Positions 27,566-36,256 of a stretch of 64,000 bases of DNA are shown piece after piece (position 1 is the stretch's first letter; each line of letters opens with the position of its first letter). The notes under the pieces are model-generated. The model saw only the letters and a program-made list of their open reading frames with translations, did no database searches and had not been told where the DNA came from. The stretch comes from Leptolinea tardivitalis (lineage in GTDB: Bacteria; Chloroflexota; Anaerolineae; Anaerolineales; Anaerolineaceae): positions 620,001-684,000 of the forward strand of contig NZ_BBYA01000008.1 of the NCBI RefSeq assembly GCF_001050275.1, read 5' to 3'. The translations under genes were made by a program, and so were the position numbers.

Positions 27566-28369
27566 CTATTGAGCTGGATGGACGTTCAGATTCAAATAAG
27601 AAATGCTCATTGGAACTTTTGAATGAGATACACCACCCATACCCACAAGGCCACCCGAAGTAAGGCGTGTGTCTTCAACACTTGTGATCTCTTGACCGTT
27701 GACAGAAACTGTTAATTTATTGCCCTGGCAACGTCCTTCAATACGGTTCGGTTGATCACGGAATAATTCAACGGAAAGTTTGGCATAGGCCAGACGTGTA
27801 TACGGATTTTGATATACGTCTTTCCGTTCAAAATAATAAATTACAGCGGCTCTTTCAAAATGGATAACTCGAAACTCATACCATTTATTGCGTGATGTCG
27901 GATCAACCCGGCAAACAACAGATGCTTCTGAACTTTGCGTTGTATCCATATTGTACGTTGTTTCAACAGTAACATCTGCCGGCATTTCCTTCTGGTAGAA
28001 CGTATACAGGTAGGTTTCAGGGTCAGCAAAATCATATTTCAAGGTATCTGCGTTTACAGATACACCGAAATTATGCTTTACCAGTGACGCATCCATAGGA
28101 TCTGACCAATACTCTGCATTCGGATACGTAAAATTGGAACCAAATTCCTCCATCAATGTGCCGGGGGGAAGGACAGTGGGGGTGGGTTCAGGCAGTGGGG
28201 TTTCAGTGGGTGGAGCCGGTGTAGGAGCGATAGCCGTTAATGTTGCCGCCATCATGGTGCCAACCAGTGCATTAAGGTCAGGTGTAGGGACAGGGGGTGG
28301 GGTAGGCTGAGTGGAGCAGCTGGTACTCAACACTGCCAAAAATACTAGTGAGGTTAAAATTTTCTTCAT
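27566..28369 (-). CDS. Lipoprotein with LamG/concanavalin-like C-terminal domain
   Basis: A 267-residue predicted lipoprotein with lipobox LSTSC (Cys18) and then a low-complexity Pro/Thr linker to about residue 70. A beta-rich domain follows (about 85-265; MPADVTVETTYNMDT, WYEFRVIHFERA, LTVSVNGQEITSVEDTRLTS). This looks like a family-16/DUF1080-type laminin-G-like sandwich that often binds glycans. No catalytic residues could be named. Function unknown. Confidence 0.7.
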   Translation of the reverse strand: MKKILTSLVFLAVLSTSCSTQPTPPPVPTPDLNALVGTMMAATLTAIAPTPAPPTETPLPEPTPTVLPPGTLMEEFGSNFTYPNAEYWSDPMDASLVKHNFGVSVNADTLKYDFADPETYLYTFYQKEMPADVTVETTYNMDTTQSSEASVVCRVDPTSRNKWYEFRVIHFERAAVIYYFERKDVYQNPYTRLAYAKLSVELFRDQPNRIEGRCQGNKLTVSVNGQEITSVEDTRLTSGGLVGMGGVSHSKVPMSISYLNLNVHPAQ

Positions 28370-28548
28370 GAGATTCGTTAATTCCTGGTCAAAAAAACGT
28401 GTGATGAGTTAATGGGTAGTATTATAGCAAACTACGTAAATCAATCCGGATAAATGAGGATACCAATTTTCAGGTTGAGAGGATGATGTTCAATCTGGCT
28501 TTTTGAGTATGAATTACATTCAGATCAAGGATGGGAGATACGAGGTAA

Positions 28549-29262
28549 ATGGAGAAATCAGCCCAGATCCGATTCTTCTCTGCCACCGGAAAAACCGAGA
28601 AAATCGTTCAAGCTTTTTCTGAAGGCTAAATTACAAGACACACTTTGTGAATTTGTCACAAATTAATTCGAGGCAGACTGTTCTGCCCGTCGACTGTGAT
28701 ATCGAGATACTTGCTTCGCCAGTTTTTGGTAAATGTATACCTTCATTTATTTATGAAATACCAACGGTTGGCTCGAATTAACAATTTCAGATTGATTGGA
28801 GCCGGTATTATTATTGCTGAACATACATATTGCACTTCTATAAATCAGGTGGGAATTGGGCGGCCAAATGTTGATGATCTTTACCAGGCTGGTCTTCTGG
28901 GAAAACTGGTACGAGAAAAACTGGAATCAAAAAATCTCTCCACGATCAATCTGCCAGAATCAAATTTGCCGATTTTTATTAAGAAGTTTCCACAGAGAGG
29001 GACTCGTTTTATTGTCAGACAGCCTGAAGCAGATCAACAACGATGCCGGCATTGCGGTCTTTGTGCAAAAAGGTGCCTGGTTCAAGCTATTAATCCTGAA
29101 TCTCTTCAAATTGACGAAACAAAATGCATACGTTGTATGGCCTGCAAGAGCTGCTGCTCATCATCAGCAAGAAAGATGGAATTTTACAATAAGGTTATTG
29201 ATAAAACATTCGGTTTGATTGGTCATCGCAAGAAAAAAACCAGATTTTTGTTTAAAAGAAAA
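28549..29262 (+). pseudogene. EFR1-family flavodoxin-ferredoxin, degraded
   Basis: Three pieces in two frames read as one EFR1-type protein. 28549-28629 gives a flavodoxin start (RFFSATGKTEKIVQAFSEG, ending in TAA). 28626-28781 in the -1 frame gives the ASPVFGKCIP region. About 28780-29262, back in the first frame, gives RLIGAGIIIAEHTY, GIGRPNVDDLYQA and two 4Fe-4S motifs (CRHCGLCAKRC and CIRCMACKSCC). About 25 residues normally found between the second and third parts seem deleted. The last frame runs through the terminator at 29259, so the original stop is also lost. Confidence 0.75.
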
Positions 29263-29297
29263 CAACCGCCTGACGATGCATGTCAGACGGTTGTTTT
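29259..29297 (+). terminator. Terminator after the EFR1 remnant
   Basis: A 16-bp stem, AAAACAACCGCCTGAC (29259-29274) with GTCAGACGGTTGTTTT (29282-29297), one G-T pair. It also lies past the end of the minus-strand macroglobulin gene. Confidence 0.8.
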
Positions 29298-29313
29298 AAA
29301 ATTTGATGTATGT

Positions 29314-32300
29314 TTATTCCACTACAACCTTGTCACTGCCGCTGCGACCAAATACTTCGGGAGAGTACATCTCTTCCGCCTTGGTCGGAGGAACTATGAA
29401 TTCTCCCGGTGTTGTGGCGCGGGTAATATACGAGTATTCATACACTCCATCCCAAAGTAAGGATGTAAAAACCTCTGCGCGTTCATCACGTAGATTCTGA
29501 TGGTCAAACCAGTTCCAGTGCCACCACCAGCTGTATCGGGGCATCAGCGTTCCTGTTGTCAGGCCTTCGTTTCCGGTTATTGCCAATGAGGGGTTAATGA
29601 TTTCCAGACCGGCGGGTAGCGGGTCAACCAGTGCCACATGATACCGTCGATTATCTGCAATCATTGTCAGGTGGACTTTGACTTTAGCACCAGCCTTGAT
29701 AAACCAGGTCCCATCCGGTCCGCGGCGAACATCATCTGGATTATCAATCGCCTCGTATTTCCTTTCGACGACAAAACCCATATCCAGAGGATCAAGAGTA
29801 AGGTTAGTGGGAACATAGGACAAACCAAGACGGTAATACAGGCGTCCAGAGCCTTCCTTATTGAGAACCAAATCACGGGTTTCATTTGTTGGGATTTGAT
29901 CGAGAAGGTAATTCATTGGAATATTCGATTCCTGCCGTTCAGTTGAACGACCACGAAAATCTTGGCTGCCAGCATACCCATCACCCAACCATATTCTTGC
30001 GACAAAATCAGGGGTCTGGTTCTCGTAGGTATTGAAATAACGATCCAATGTGAGCAGGACAAAAACATTTTCCTGAGTGCTGCCCCAACGTCCTTTAGTA
30101 CGGTGGGCTAACAAACCATTCACCACCTTGGGTATCAGGTCAGACTGGGGATTGTCAATCATCAGAGCTTCCAATAAGATTGCATCGGTTCTACGATCGG
30201 ATCCTAACAGTAAGTAATTTTGATCATCATAATCTGTGGTGAAATTGGCTGCACCGGCTGTTTCAACAACTCGATTGTTGACCAATGTACGAATAGCCGT
30301 AATCTTGTTTGAATCAGCCGACGAATCGGATAAAACGGTCCACAGCCAACCAATTGAATCGAGAGGAAGGTTTTCAAGACCAGCCTGGTCAATAATCGAT
30401 GCCGCTTTTGAAGAATCCCTGTCACCCATCAAATTGCGGACATACAGCGCATAAGATGAGAGCACCCAGCGGGTTCTCTGGCTGTACCAGGCAGGATAGT
30501 GGCTTTCAATCTGCTGGAGATAACCCAATGCCTGAGATAGCATTTCCGGTGGAACGTCAAATCCTTTGAGTTTAGCCCGTTGAAGAGCATGTGCGGCATG
30601 AATTGTATTAAAGGGGATGGACTCTTGCCCATGCCGCCAGTAGGGGAAGCCTCCGTCAGAATTCTGAAGGCTTTGCAGCCGGGTGATATCGCGCTGTATG
30701 GCATTTTCCATGTCAGCTGGAGATGGCATATCTTTGGCTTCAAAGGCTGTGAGAACATCCCTTAAGGCGGCAACACCCAAAATACGGGAAGATAACTGTT
30801 CACTGCATTCAAAGGGATAAGAAACCAGATATATCACGGCATCTGTTAACGCCTGCAAAGCTGTTGAGGACGTATTGATCTCTAATCCACCATATTGCGG
30901 ATAGACATCGGTTGGAGAAGCAATAGGTTGAACTACAGACCCTTTATCCACCACTCCATATGTGGCAAAAGCTTCTGTGGTTGCCGGTGTGTAAACTGGT
31001 AATTCTATTGTGGCAGCATCACTGAAATTCCCGGCGACCGCCGCAACCTGAAGAGTAACTTTTCCAGCAAAGGATGTTTTCGCTGGAAAACGGACTTCCA
31101 CCCGATTGCGTGCCGGTACAGTCAGTCGTTCTCCGCGGGATTTCGTAAAATCAAGATTGGCAGCCCGAACCGCAACAGACACCTGCATATCTGCATCAGT
31201 TTGATTTTGAAGAACAATAGGTAATTCAAACTGATCTCCGAAATTTAAGAAGCGAGGAGCCGAAGGGCGTACCATAAGGGGAAGGCGAGCCGTCAGACTA
31301 GATTCGCCGATTCCAAAACTTTTTCCATCTTTAGATACTGCCACTGCCATAATCCGATAACGTGTCAGATTATCCGGAAGCTTAACCGGTATTGAAACCA
31401 CCCCATTATTATCTGTGATGGCAGTCGGTGAAAATGCCGCCAAAGGATTGAAATCTGAGCGGATGCGTATAGGTGCAGGAGTAGAAGGAGCAGCTGCATA
31501 TGGGGCTGCTTCCATTATTGGCGCGGCCGGCATCAATCCCATGGTTGGCATGGGAGCTCCGGTATCCATGCTTTCCGCACCTCCCTTGGCCATCATTTCA
31601 CGTTTGGTCGTTTGAGCAAGAACCATCGGATCGGCAAGAATAATACTTGACCGTCCATAGGTAGCATTGAAACCGGAAGGTCTCTCTGAATAAAACCATG
31701 ACACAGGATCTGATAATGAGTAATTCGTCAAAGACAGAATGGCTTCATCTACAACCACTATAGCCACTTCAGCATTCTGGACTGGGTTCCCCTGTTGGTC
31801 TGATAAGGCAACTTGAACGGAGGTTTCTTTTCCAGGTTCCAACTCTTTTTCAGCCGGTGTAGCTACCAGTTTAAGTTCTCTTTGCACCGGAGGAATTTTT
31901 AGATTCAGGCTACCCGTTGCATAAGCCGTACGATTGGGGGCATCCGATATTACTTTGCCATTATCATCCAGACGAGGTGTGGACCCAGTAATATCTACCT
32001 GGATATGTACATTGGGCAAATAGGCTTCTTTAATGGGCACCTGAAGGGTGACGGTGTCCTTATCGATATGGAACGGTTCAGAATAAAGGAAACCGTTTCG
32101 GCTTACAGTCATAACACCATCGGCCGGGGAAAAGGGCGGTTGGACCAGAATCTGGGCATTATCACCGGGTAAATACGTCTCTTTATCCGGTATCAATGTG
32201 ACTGATTCCTGCTCTACCTTCCGGGCAGGTGGACGCTTGCCGCCGCTAACCCAGCGGGTCAGGTCAGTTTTATTGATACGACCTTTTTCATCGCTGACAG

Positions 32301-35300
32301 TTGCAGTAATTCGGTATGAACCTCCCAGAGGTGTCTGGAATGTACAGGTTCCCGGTTCCAATTTTGACGATTCACTACATTTTTGGGTATCAACTTCTTC
32401 TTCAACCCAATGTCCATTTTTATATTTCCATTCAAGACGGGAAGCCTGAATATTGACCAACCGGTCTTCCACTGCCTTACCATCAATATCGGTAACGATG
32501 AATTCTATATTCAGTGGTGTGCCTTTTTCCACAAAATACCGGTTACTCTTAAGACCAACATACAATGTGGCAGGATGAACCAGCATACTCGTAGAACTGG
32601 TCCAGGCTTGCCGATTGACATCCATTACGGTTGCCTGTGCCGAAACTGTTATTGGACGGGCGGATGAATTCTTTTCAAAATTTATTTTCAGATAATGGGT
32701 TCCAGTTGCATCGGTTGTCCCACTAAATGTTTCTACTTTTTTCTCACTGCCTTTTCTAAAATATCCAACGGGTGATTCAAATGATTCTGTCGTATTTATC
32801 CACCAGGGTGTCCAGGAACCAAAGGTGAAGTCAGACCAATTCGGTGGGCTATAACTGGACGGAGTGGTTGAAACCTGCCAGGTTACATCCGCATTTGGAA
32901 GGGCACCTCCGGCATAATATTTTGCTTCGACTACTGCTATGGCGGATTCACCTGCAAGATACGGCCCGGGTGTGTCATTACGCGCTGTCACTTCAAATTC
33001 AGGCCGGCGAAATTCCTGAATGCTGAAACTATGTGTATACGATGTGTTCGACAGATTTGTAAGTGGACCTATGCCCTGCAGGTTGATCTGGGCATTCCCC
33101 AGATTGGTTTCCTGTGGAATGGTGAATGTAAAGTCAAAACCACCCAGAATGTCAACCTCAGCCAGCCCTTTACCAATTTCATTCCCCTGAGGTTCTATGA
33201 TGGAATACGAGATGTCGTTCACATCATTCGTTGCCAGTGTTACATCACCGGTCTGAGACCCACCAATACGCCGCAGCCAGCCTTTTATATGTACTTCTTC
33301 ACCGGGTTTATACATCTTCCTGTCATCAAAGACATACCAGCGCAATTCATCTGTGACTGGATATGATTGCCAGGAATCGTTGCCCCAAAAGTTGATGTTT
33401 TTTGGCAGAATGGCAATATCTGACCATTGACTGGCGGTCAGGTAGGTTGCCTCGTTGGGTATGTCTATAGTCGTTAATCCTGATTCTCCTGACTTGATTT
33501 GAAGAGATTGTCCATCGGATGAAATGTTCGCCCCTTCAATTGGAGATCCATCGGCAAGATTTGTTGTCCAAATCGTCATTTTATTCTGATCGGCGAATGC
33601 GTCCAATCCGATATGGGTAACCTGTACCCAAACCTGGATTGTGCGCCAATAATCTTCTTTTTCGAGCAAACCGAGGTGCGGCTTCACAATCATAATAAAT
33701 TGGCCGAATTCACCGGTCATGAAAGGTTTTAATTTGATTGCAGTTTCTGTCAACACATCGTCTGTAAATTTGACATCAATTGTCTTGTCAAAAACTTTTT
33801 TGCCTGGGATAGAAAAATTCTTATCTGATTGTTGATAATTCTGAAGGTACTTTATATATGCTGGCCAGTCAGATGGTTTTACACTGAAAATCTGGACATC
33901 CAATCGGGAATAATTGATGGAATAAATGGAGAGGGCTGGATCCTTGGAAGCTGGATCCAATGTTATGAAGTTTTGTCCAGGGCCAACCAGAGTTTTTTCT
34001 GCCTGTCCAATTTTGAAGGATAGGCTGGTATCTTTACCCAATTTCTGACCAAAGACATCTTGAAGATTTGCGCTCAAAACGGCAGAGTAGGTGGATCTTC
34101 CCTTTGTTTCCCCTTCAATTGTGATAGTATCACCGACAATGTTGGCGGATACACCGGGAATCTCGGGTTGAATTTTTAACATTCCATCCTGGAAGGATTT
34201 TTCATCAATCGGATTATTGAACCGGATATAGAGTGGTGTTAACGGTGGACAATTGGAACCACCCCATGAACATCCATGTTCAATTACTTTTAAGGGTGAA
34301 TAGGTTCGAAAACTAAAAGATTGGACTTCTTTAGACGTCAATGGTCCCTCTACAGAGGGAGTATTGGGACCGACTGTGATGTTGATATCTGAGTCCAAAG
34401 GAAGGGGTTGAGATGCCTGAAAGACCATCCAACGGCCTTCCTGTGCGTTCTTCACCAAACCAGATATCCGTGAATCAGATTTCCAATCTGAATCTGAGCT
34501 AAGCTTAGTATCAACAGGTTTCCCGTTGGCCGTCAGCGTAATGGTTTTTAAAACAGAAGCGGGATCAATACGTTGATCAAACGATAAAAATACCAGAGAA
34601 TTCTGAGGTTGGCTGCTTCCTTCTGGATAATGGGTGACCAGTTTTACCGGTGGTGTTGTAAATTTCCACTCAACAGACTTTTGTAGTACACCTCCAGTTT
34701 GAGATGTTGTACCGGCAGGAATAATGACGAAGTATTCTGTTGACTTTGGCAATCGATCAATCAAACTGGAATCGTAGTTAAAAGTTAATGTCTTCGTGCC
34801 AATCCACCGCCAAATCCCGGGTAGGTCGGGTTTAATTTGAACAGGGACATCCTTGCTGCTCAGGTCGCCAATTGTTGTCAACGGAACCATTGGTTGGTTG
34901 AAAGTGACACTAATGAAGGGCGCTACAGGTATTTCTCCTTCGGGAGAAAAACGTAAAACTTCGAGCGGACCAGCCTCGGTTTTTTCGGTTGGGGATACTT
35001 TCTCAGATGGCGGGAAAGGCTGTGAAACCGTGTCACCGGTTCGAGGAGGCGGTACCAATCCCTGAGGGAGTTTGAAATCCGTCTGTTGTGTCTCATCGAC
35101 AGGCAAAGCAGGAAGGCGGGCAAGGATATCATCGATTTCAACATCGGTAAGGTTTTCACTTACAGCTGTTGGAAGTACCTGAACAGGTTGTGTTTGAGGT
35201 TGTCCTTCATTCAATGTCATAGGTTGGCTGGATATACTTTCATCCATGGGTGTTTGTTCTCCATTTGGCTGAGGAGTTGAATTCTTAACAGGTACGGGTT

Positions 35301-35427
35301 GGGCAGTGACATTTTGAGAGGTATTCAATCCGGGAAAATTGCATCCGGTGATCATTACTGTTGCCAGTAGAAAAAATAAAAAAATCGTGATGCAAAGGAA
35401 TACTCTTTTTCGCGTCACATTAGCCAT
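29314..35427 (-). CDS. Bacterial alpha-2-macroglobulin-like lipoprotein with thioester motif
   Basis: A 2,037-residue lipoprotein (lipobox ITGC, Cys29) with a low-complexity linker. Then come tandem Ig-like MG domains (for example PEGEIPVAPFISVTFNQPM and WYVFDDRKMYKPGEEVHIKG), the ANA/A2M region (AFSPTAITDNNGVVSIPVKL, TRYRIMAVAVS) and a thioester domain with Cys1541 in ECSEQ, the CxEQ motif. An alpha-toroid and a C-terminal beta domain follow. Such proteins trap proteases through the thioester. The ATG at 35427 has GAGGG upstream; the frame is open to 35529 but without a signal peptide there. Confidence 0.93.
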   Translation of the reverse strand: MANVTRKRVFLCITIFLFFLLATVMITGCNFPGLNTSQNVTAQPVPVKNSTPQPNGEQTPMDESISSQPMTLNEGQPQTQPVQVLPTAVSENLTDVEIDDILARLPALPVDETQQTDFKLPQGLVPPPRTGDTVSQPFPPSEKVSPTEKTEAGPLEVLRFSPEGEIPVAPFISVTFNQPMVPLTTIGDLSSKDVPVQIKPDLPGIWRWIGTKTLTFNYDSSLIDRLPKSTEYFVIIPAGTTSQTGGVLQKSVEWKFTTPPVKLVTHYPEGSSQPQNSLVFLSFDQRIDPASVLKTITLTANGKPVDTKLSSDSDWKSDSRISGLVKNAQEGRWMVFQASQPLPLDSDINITVGPNTPSVEGPLTSKEVQSFSFRTYSPLKVIEHGCSWGGSNCPPLTPLYIRFNNPIDEKSFQDGMLKIQPEIPGVSANIVGDTITIEGETKGRSTYSAVLSANLQDVFGQKLGKDTSLSFKIGQAEKTLVGPGQNFITLDPASKDPALSIYSINYSRLDVQIFSVKPSDWPAYIKYLQNYQQSDKNFSIPGKKVFDKTIDVKFTDDVLTETAIKLKPFMTGEFGQFIMIVKPHLGLLEKEDYWRTIQVWVQVTHIGLDAFADQNKMTIWTTNLADGSPIEGANISSDGQSLQIKSGESGLTTIDIPNEATYLTASQWSDIAILPKNINFWGNDSWQSYPVTDELRWYVFDDRKMYKPGEEVHIKGWLRRIGGSQTGDVTLATNDVNDISYSIIEPQGNEIGKGLAEVDILGGFDFTFTIPQETNLGNAQINLQGIGPLTNLSNTSYTHSFSIQEFRRPEFEVTARNDTPGPYLAGESAIAVVEAKYYAGGALPNADVTWQVSTTPSSYSPPNWSDFTFGSWTPWWINTTESFESPVGYFRKGSEKKVETFSGTTDATGTHYLKINFEKNSSARPITVSAQATVMDVNRQAWTSSTSMLVHPATLYVGLKSNRYFVEKGTPLNIEFIVTDIDGKAVEDRLVNIQASRLEWKYKNGHWVEEEVDTQKCSESSKLEPGTCTFQTPLGGSYRITATVSDEKGRINKTDLTRWVSGGKRPPARKVEQESVTLIPDKETYLPGDNAQILVQPPFSPADGVMTVSRNGFLYSEPFHIDKDTVTLQVPIKEAYLPNVHIQVDITGSTPRLDDNGKVISDAPNRTAYATGSLNLKIPPVQRELKLVATPAEKELEPGKETSVQVALSDQQGNPVQNAEVAIVVVDEAILSLTNYSLSDPVSWFYSERPSGFNATYGRSSIILADPMVLAQTTKREMMAKGGAESMDTGAPMPTMGLMPAAPIMEAAPYAAAPSTPAPIRIRSDFNPLAAFSPTAITDNNGVVSIPVKLPDNLTRYRIMAVAVSKDGKSFGIGESSLTARLPLMVRPSAPRFLNFGDQFELPIVLQNQTDADMQVSVAVRAANLDFTKSRGERLTVPARNRVEVRFPAKTSFAGKVTLQVAAVAGNFSDAATIELPVYTPATTEAFATYGVVDKGSVVQPIASPTDVYPQYGGLEINTSSTALQALTDAVIYLVSYPFECSEQLSSRILGVAALRDVLTAFEAKDMPSPADMENAIQRDITRLQSLQNSDGGFPYWRHGQESIPFNTIHAAHALQRAKLKGFDVPPEMLSQALGYLQQIESHYPAWYSQRTRWVLSSYALYVRNLMGDRDSSKAASIIDQAGLENLPLDSIGWLWTVLSDSSADSNKITAIRTLVNNRVVETAGAANFTTDYDDQNYLLLGSDRRTDAILLEALMIDNPQSDLIPKVVNGLLAHRTKGRWGSTQENVFVLLTLDRYFNTYENQTPDFVARIWLGDGYAGSQDFRGRSTERQESNIPMNYLLDQIPTNETRDLVLNKEGSGRLYYRLGLSYVPTNLTLDPLDMGFVVERKYEAIDNPDDVRRGPDGTWFIKAGAKVKVHLTMIADNRRYHVALVDPLPAGLEIINPSLAITGNEGLTTGTLMPRYSWWWHWNWFDHQNLRDERAEVFTSLLWDGVYEYSYITRATTPGEFIVPPTKAEEMYSPEVFGRSGSDKVVVE

Positions 35428-35525
35428 ATCACAACCCTCTTTTCTTCTTCTCTGAAAATCCGATTTAATTGTATATCGCAATGTGTAGACGGAAAAATGG
35501 GCGGATTTGTTCCCAGGAGTTAAAT

Positions 35526-35549
35526 GCAAAAAGCCGCCGAAATGGCGAC
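35526..35549 (-). terminator. Terminator after tRNA-Val
   Basis: The stem GCCGCC (35533-35538) pairs with GGCGAC (35544-35549), with the U-run on the minus strand (35526-35532). It stops tRNA-Val transcription before the macroglobulin gene. Confidence 0.6.
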
Positions 35550-35557
35550 CTTTATTG

Positions 35558-35631
35558 TGGGCGAAACAGGGCTCGAACCTGCGACCTCACGGATGTCAAC
35601 CGTGTGCTCTAACCAACTGAGCTATCCGCCC
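35558..35631 (-). tRNA. tRNA-Val (GAC)
   Basis: A 74-nt cloverleaf read on the minus strand: acceptor GGGCGGA with TTCGCCC, a D-arm containing AGCTCAGTTGG, anticodon loop TTGACAT (anticodon GAC), and a T-arm with GGTTCGAGCC. The 3' CCA is not encoded. Confidence 0.95.
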
Positions 35632-35764
35632 GGAGTTTCAGTATTATAAGACCAATATGCAGAAATGACAAGAATTTTATAGGGATAGATTTTGATGATG
35701 TTGAAAGGGCAATTTCCCTATCAAACCGAAAACCTGTGGTAAAATAGCCGTCGCAAATCAAGCT

Positions 35765-35853
35765 GGAGAGGTCGCATAGTTGGCCTAGTGCGCGCGCTTG
35801 GAAAGCGCGTATACCGAAAGGTATCGAGGGTTCGAATCCCTCCCTCTCCGCCA
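35765..35853 (+). tRNA. tRNA-Ser (GGA)
   Basis: A class II tRNA: acceptor GGAGAGG with CCTCTCC, anticodon loop TTGGAAA (anticodon GGA), a long variable arm (TACCGAAAGGTA), T-arm GGTTCGAATCC, discriminator G and an encoded CCA at 35851-35853. Confidence 0.96.
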
Positions 35854-35858
35854 CTTAT

Positions 35859-35879
35859 ACCGCCGAAAGGCGGTTTTTC
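35859..35879 (+). terminator. Terminator after tRNA-Ser
   Basis: ACCGCC-GAAA-GGCGGT with a GAAA tetraloop, followed by TTTTT. Confidence 0.85.
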
Positions 35880-35967
35880 TTTATCCATGAAAAAAGTTAA
35901 AGCATTTTTGTTAACAATCAACATATTTCTCTTATAGTTGAATAATAAGAGGTTTTTGGATTAAGGA

Positions 35968-36225
35968 ATGTATGAAAATCCGAAAAATCGCGAAAACAAA
36001 TATAATCGTTCTGCGATCAGTAATCTCTATCTGACAGGTTGGAATACAGCCTACAGAAGGATAGTACCGGAAATATTTCTTGATACCTTAAAGAACTTTA
36101 AAAGTTTGGAGTACTGCAACACTCCCAACTGTTCAACGTTCATCATTGTAGATGGCAGCCAATACATTGGAACTGCAACGGCGGGGAAAGCCCAAGACAA
36201 AAAAGGCATCCTGCTTGTGAAATAG
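35968..36225 (+). pseudogene. Truncated GNAT acetyltransferase
   Basis: 85 residues resembling the first half of a GNAT N-acetyltransferase: WNTAYRRIVPEIFLDTL (like the AYRGIIPDxYLDxL start) and FIIVDGSQYIGTATAGKAQ (strands beta 2-3). The frame stops before the acetyl-CoA pyrophosphate loop (Q/RxxGxG/A) and strand beta 4 onwards, inside the terminator of the convergent chemoreceptor gene. An active enzyme is not expected. Confidence 0.6.
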
Positions 36226-36235
36226 CAGAATGCCT
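36198..36235 (-). terminator. Terminator of the chemoreceptor gene
   Basis: AGGCATCCTGCT pairs with AGCAGAATGCCT (about 36204-36215 with 36224-36235, one C-A mismatch). On the minus strand it is followed by TTTTTTG. Confidence 0.7.
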
Positions 36236-36256
36236 ATAAGGAAAAAAGTGAGTTAT

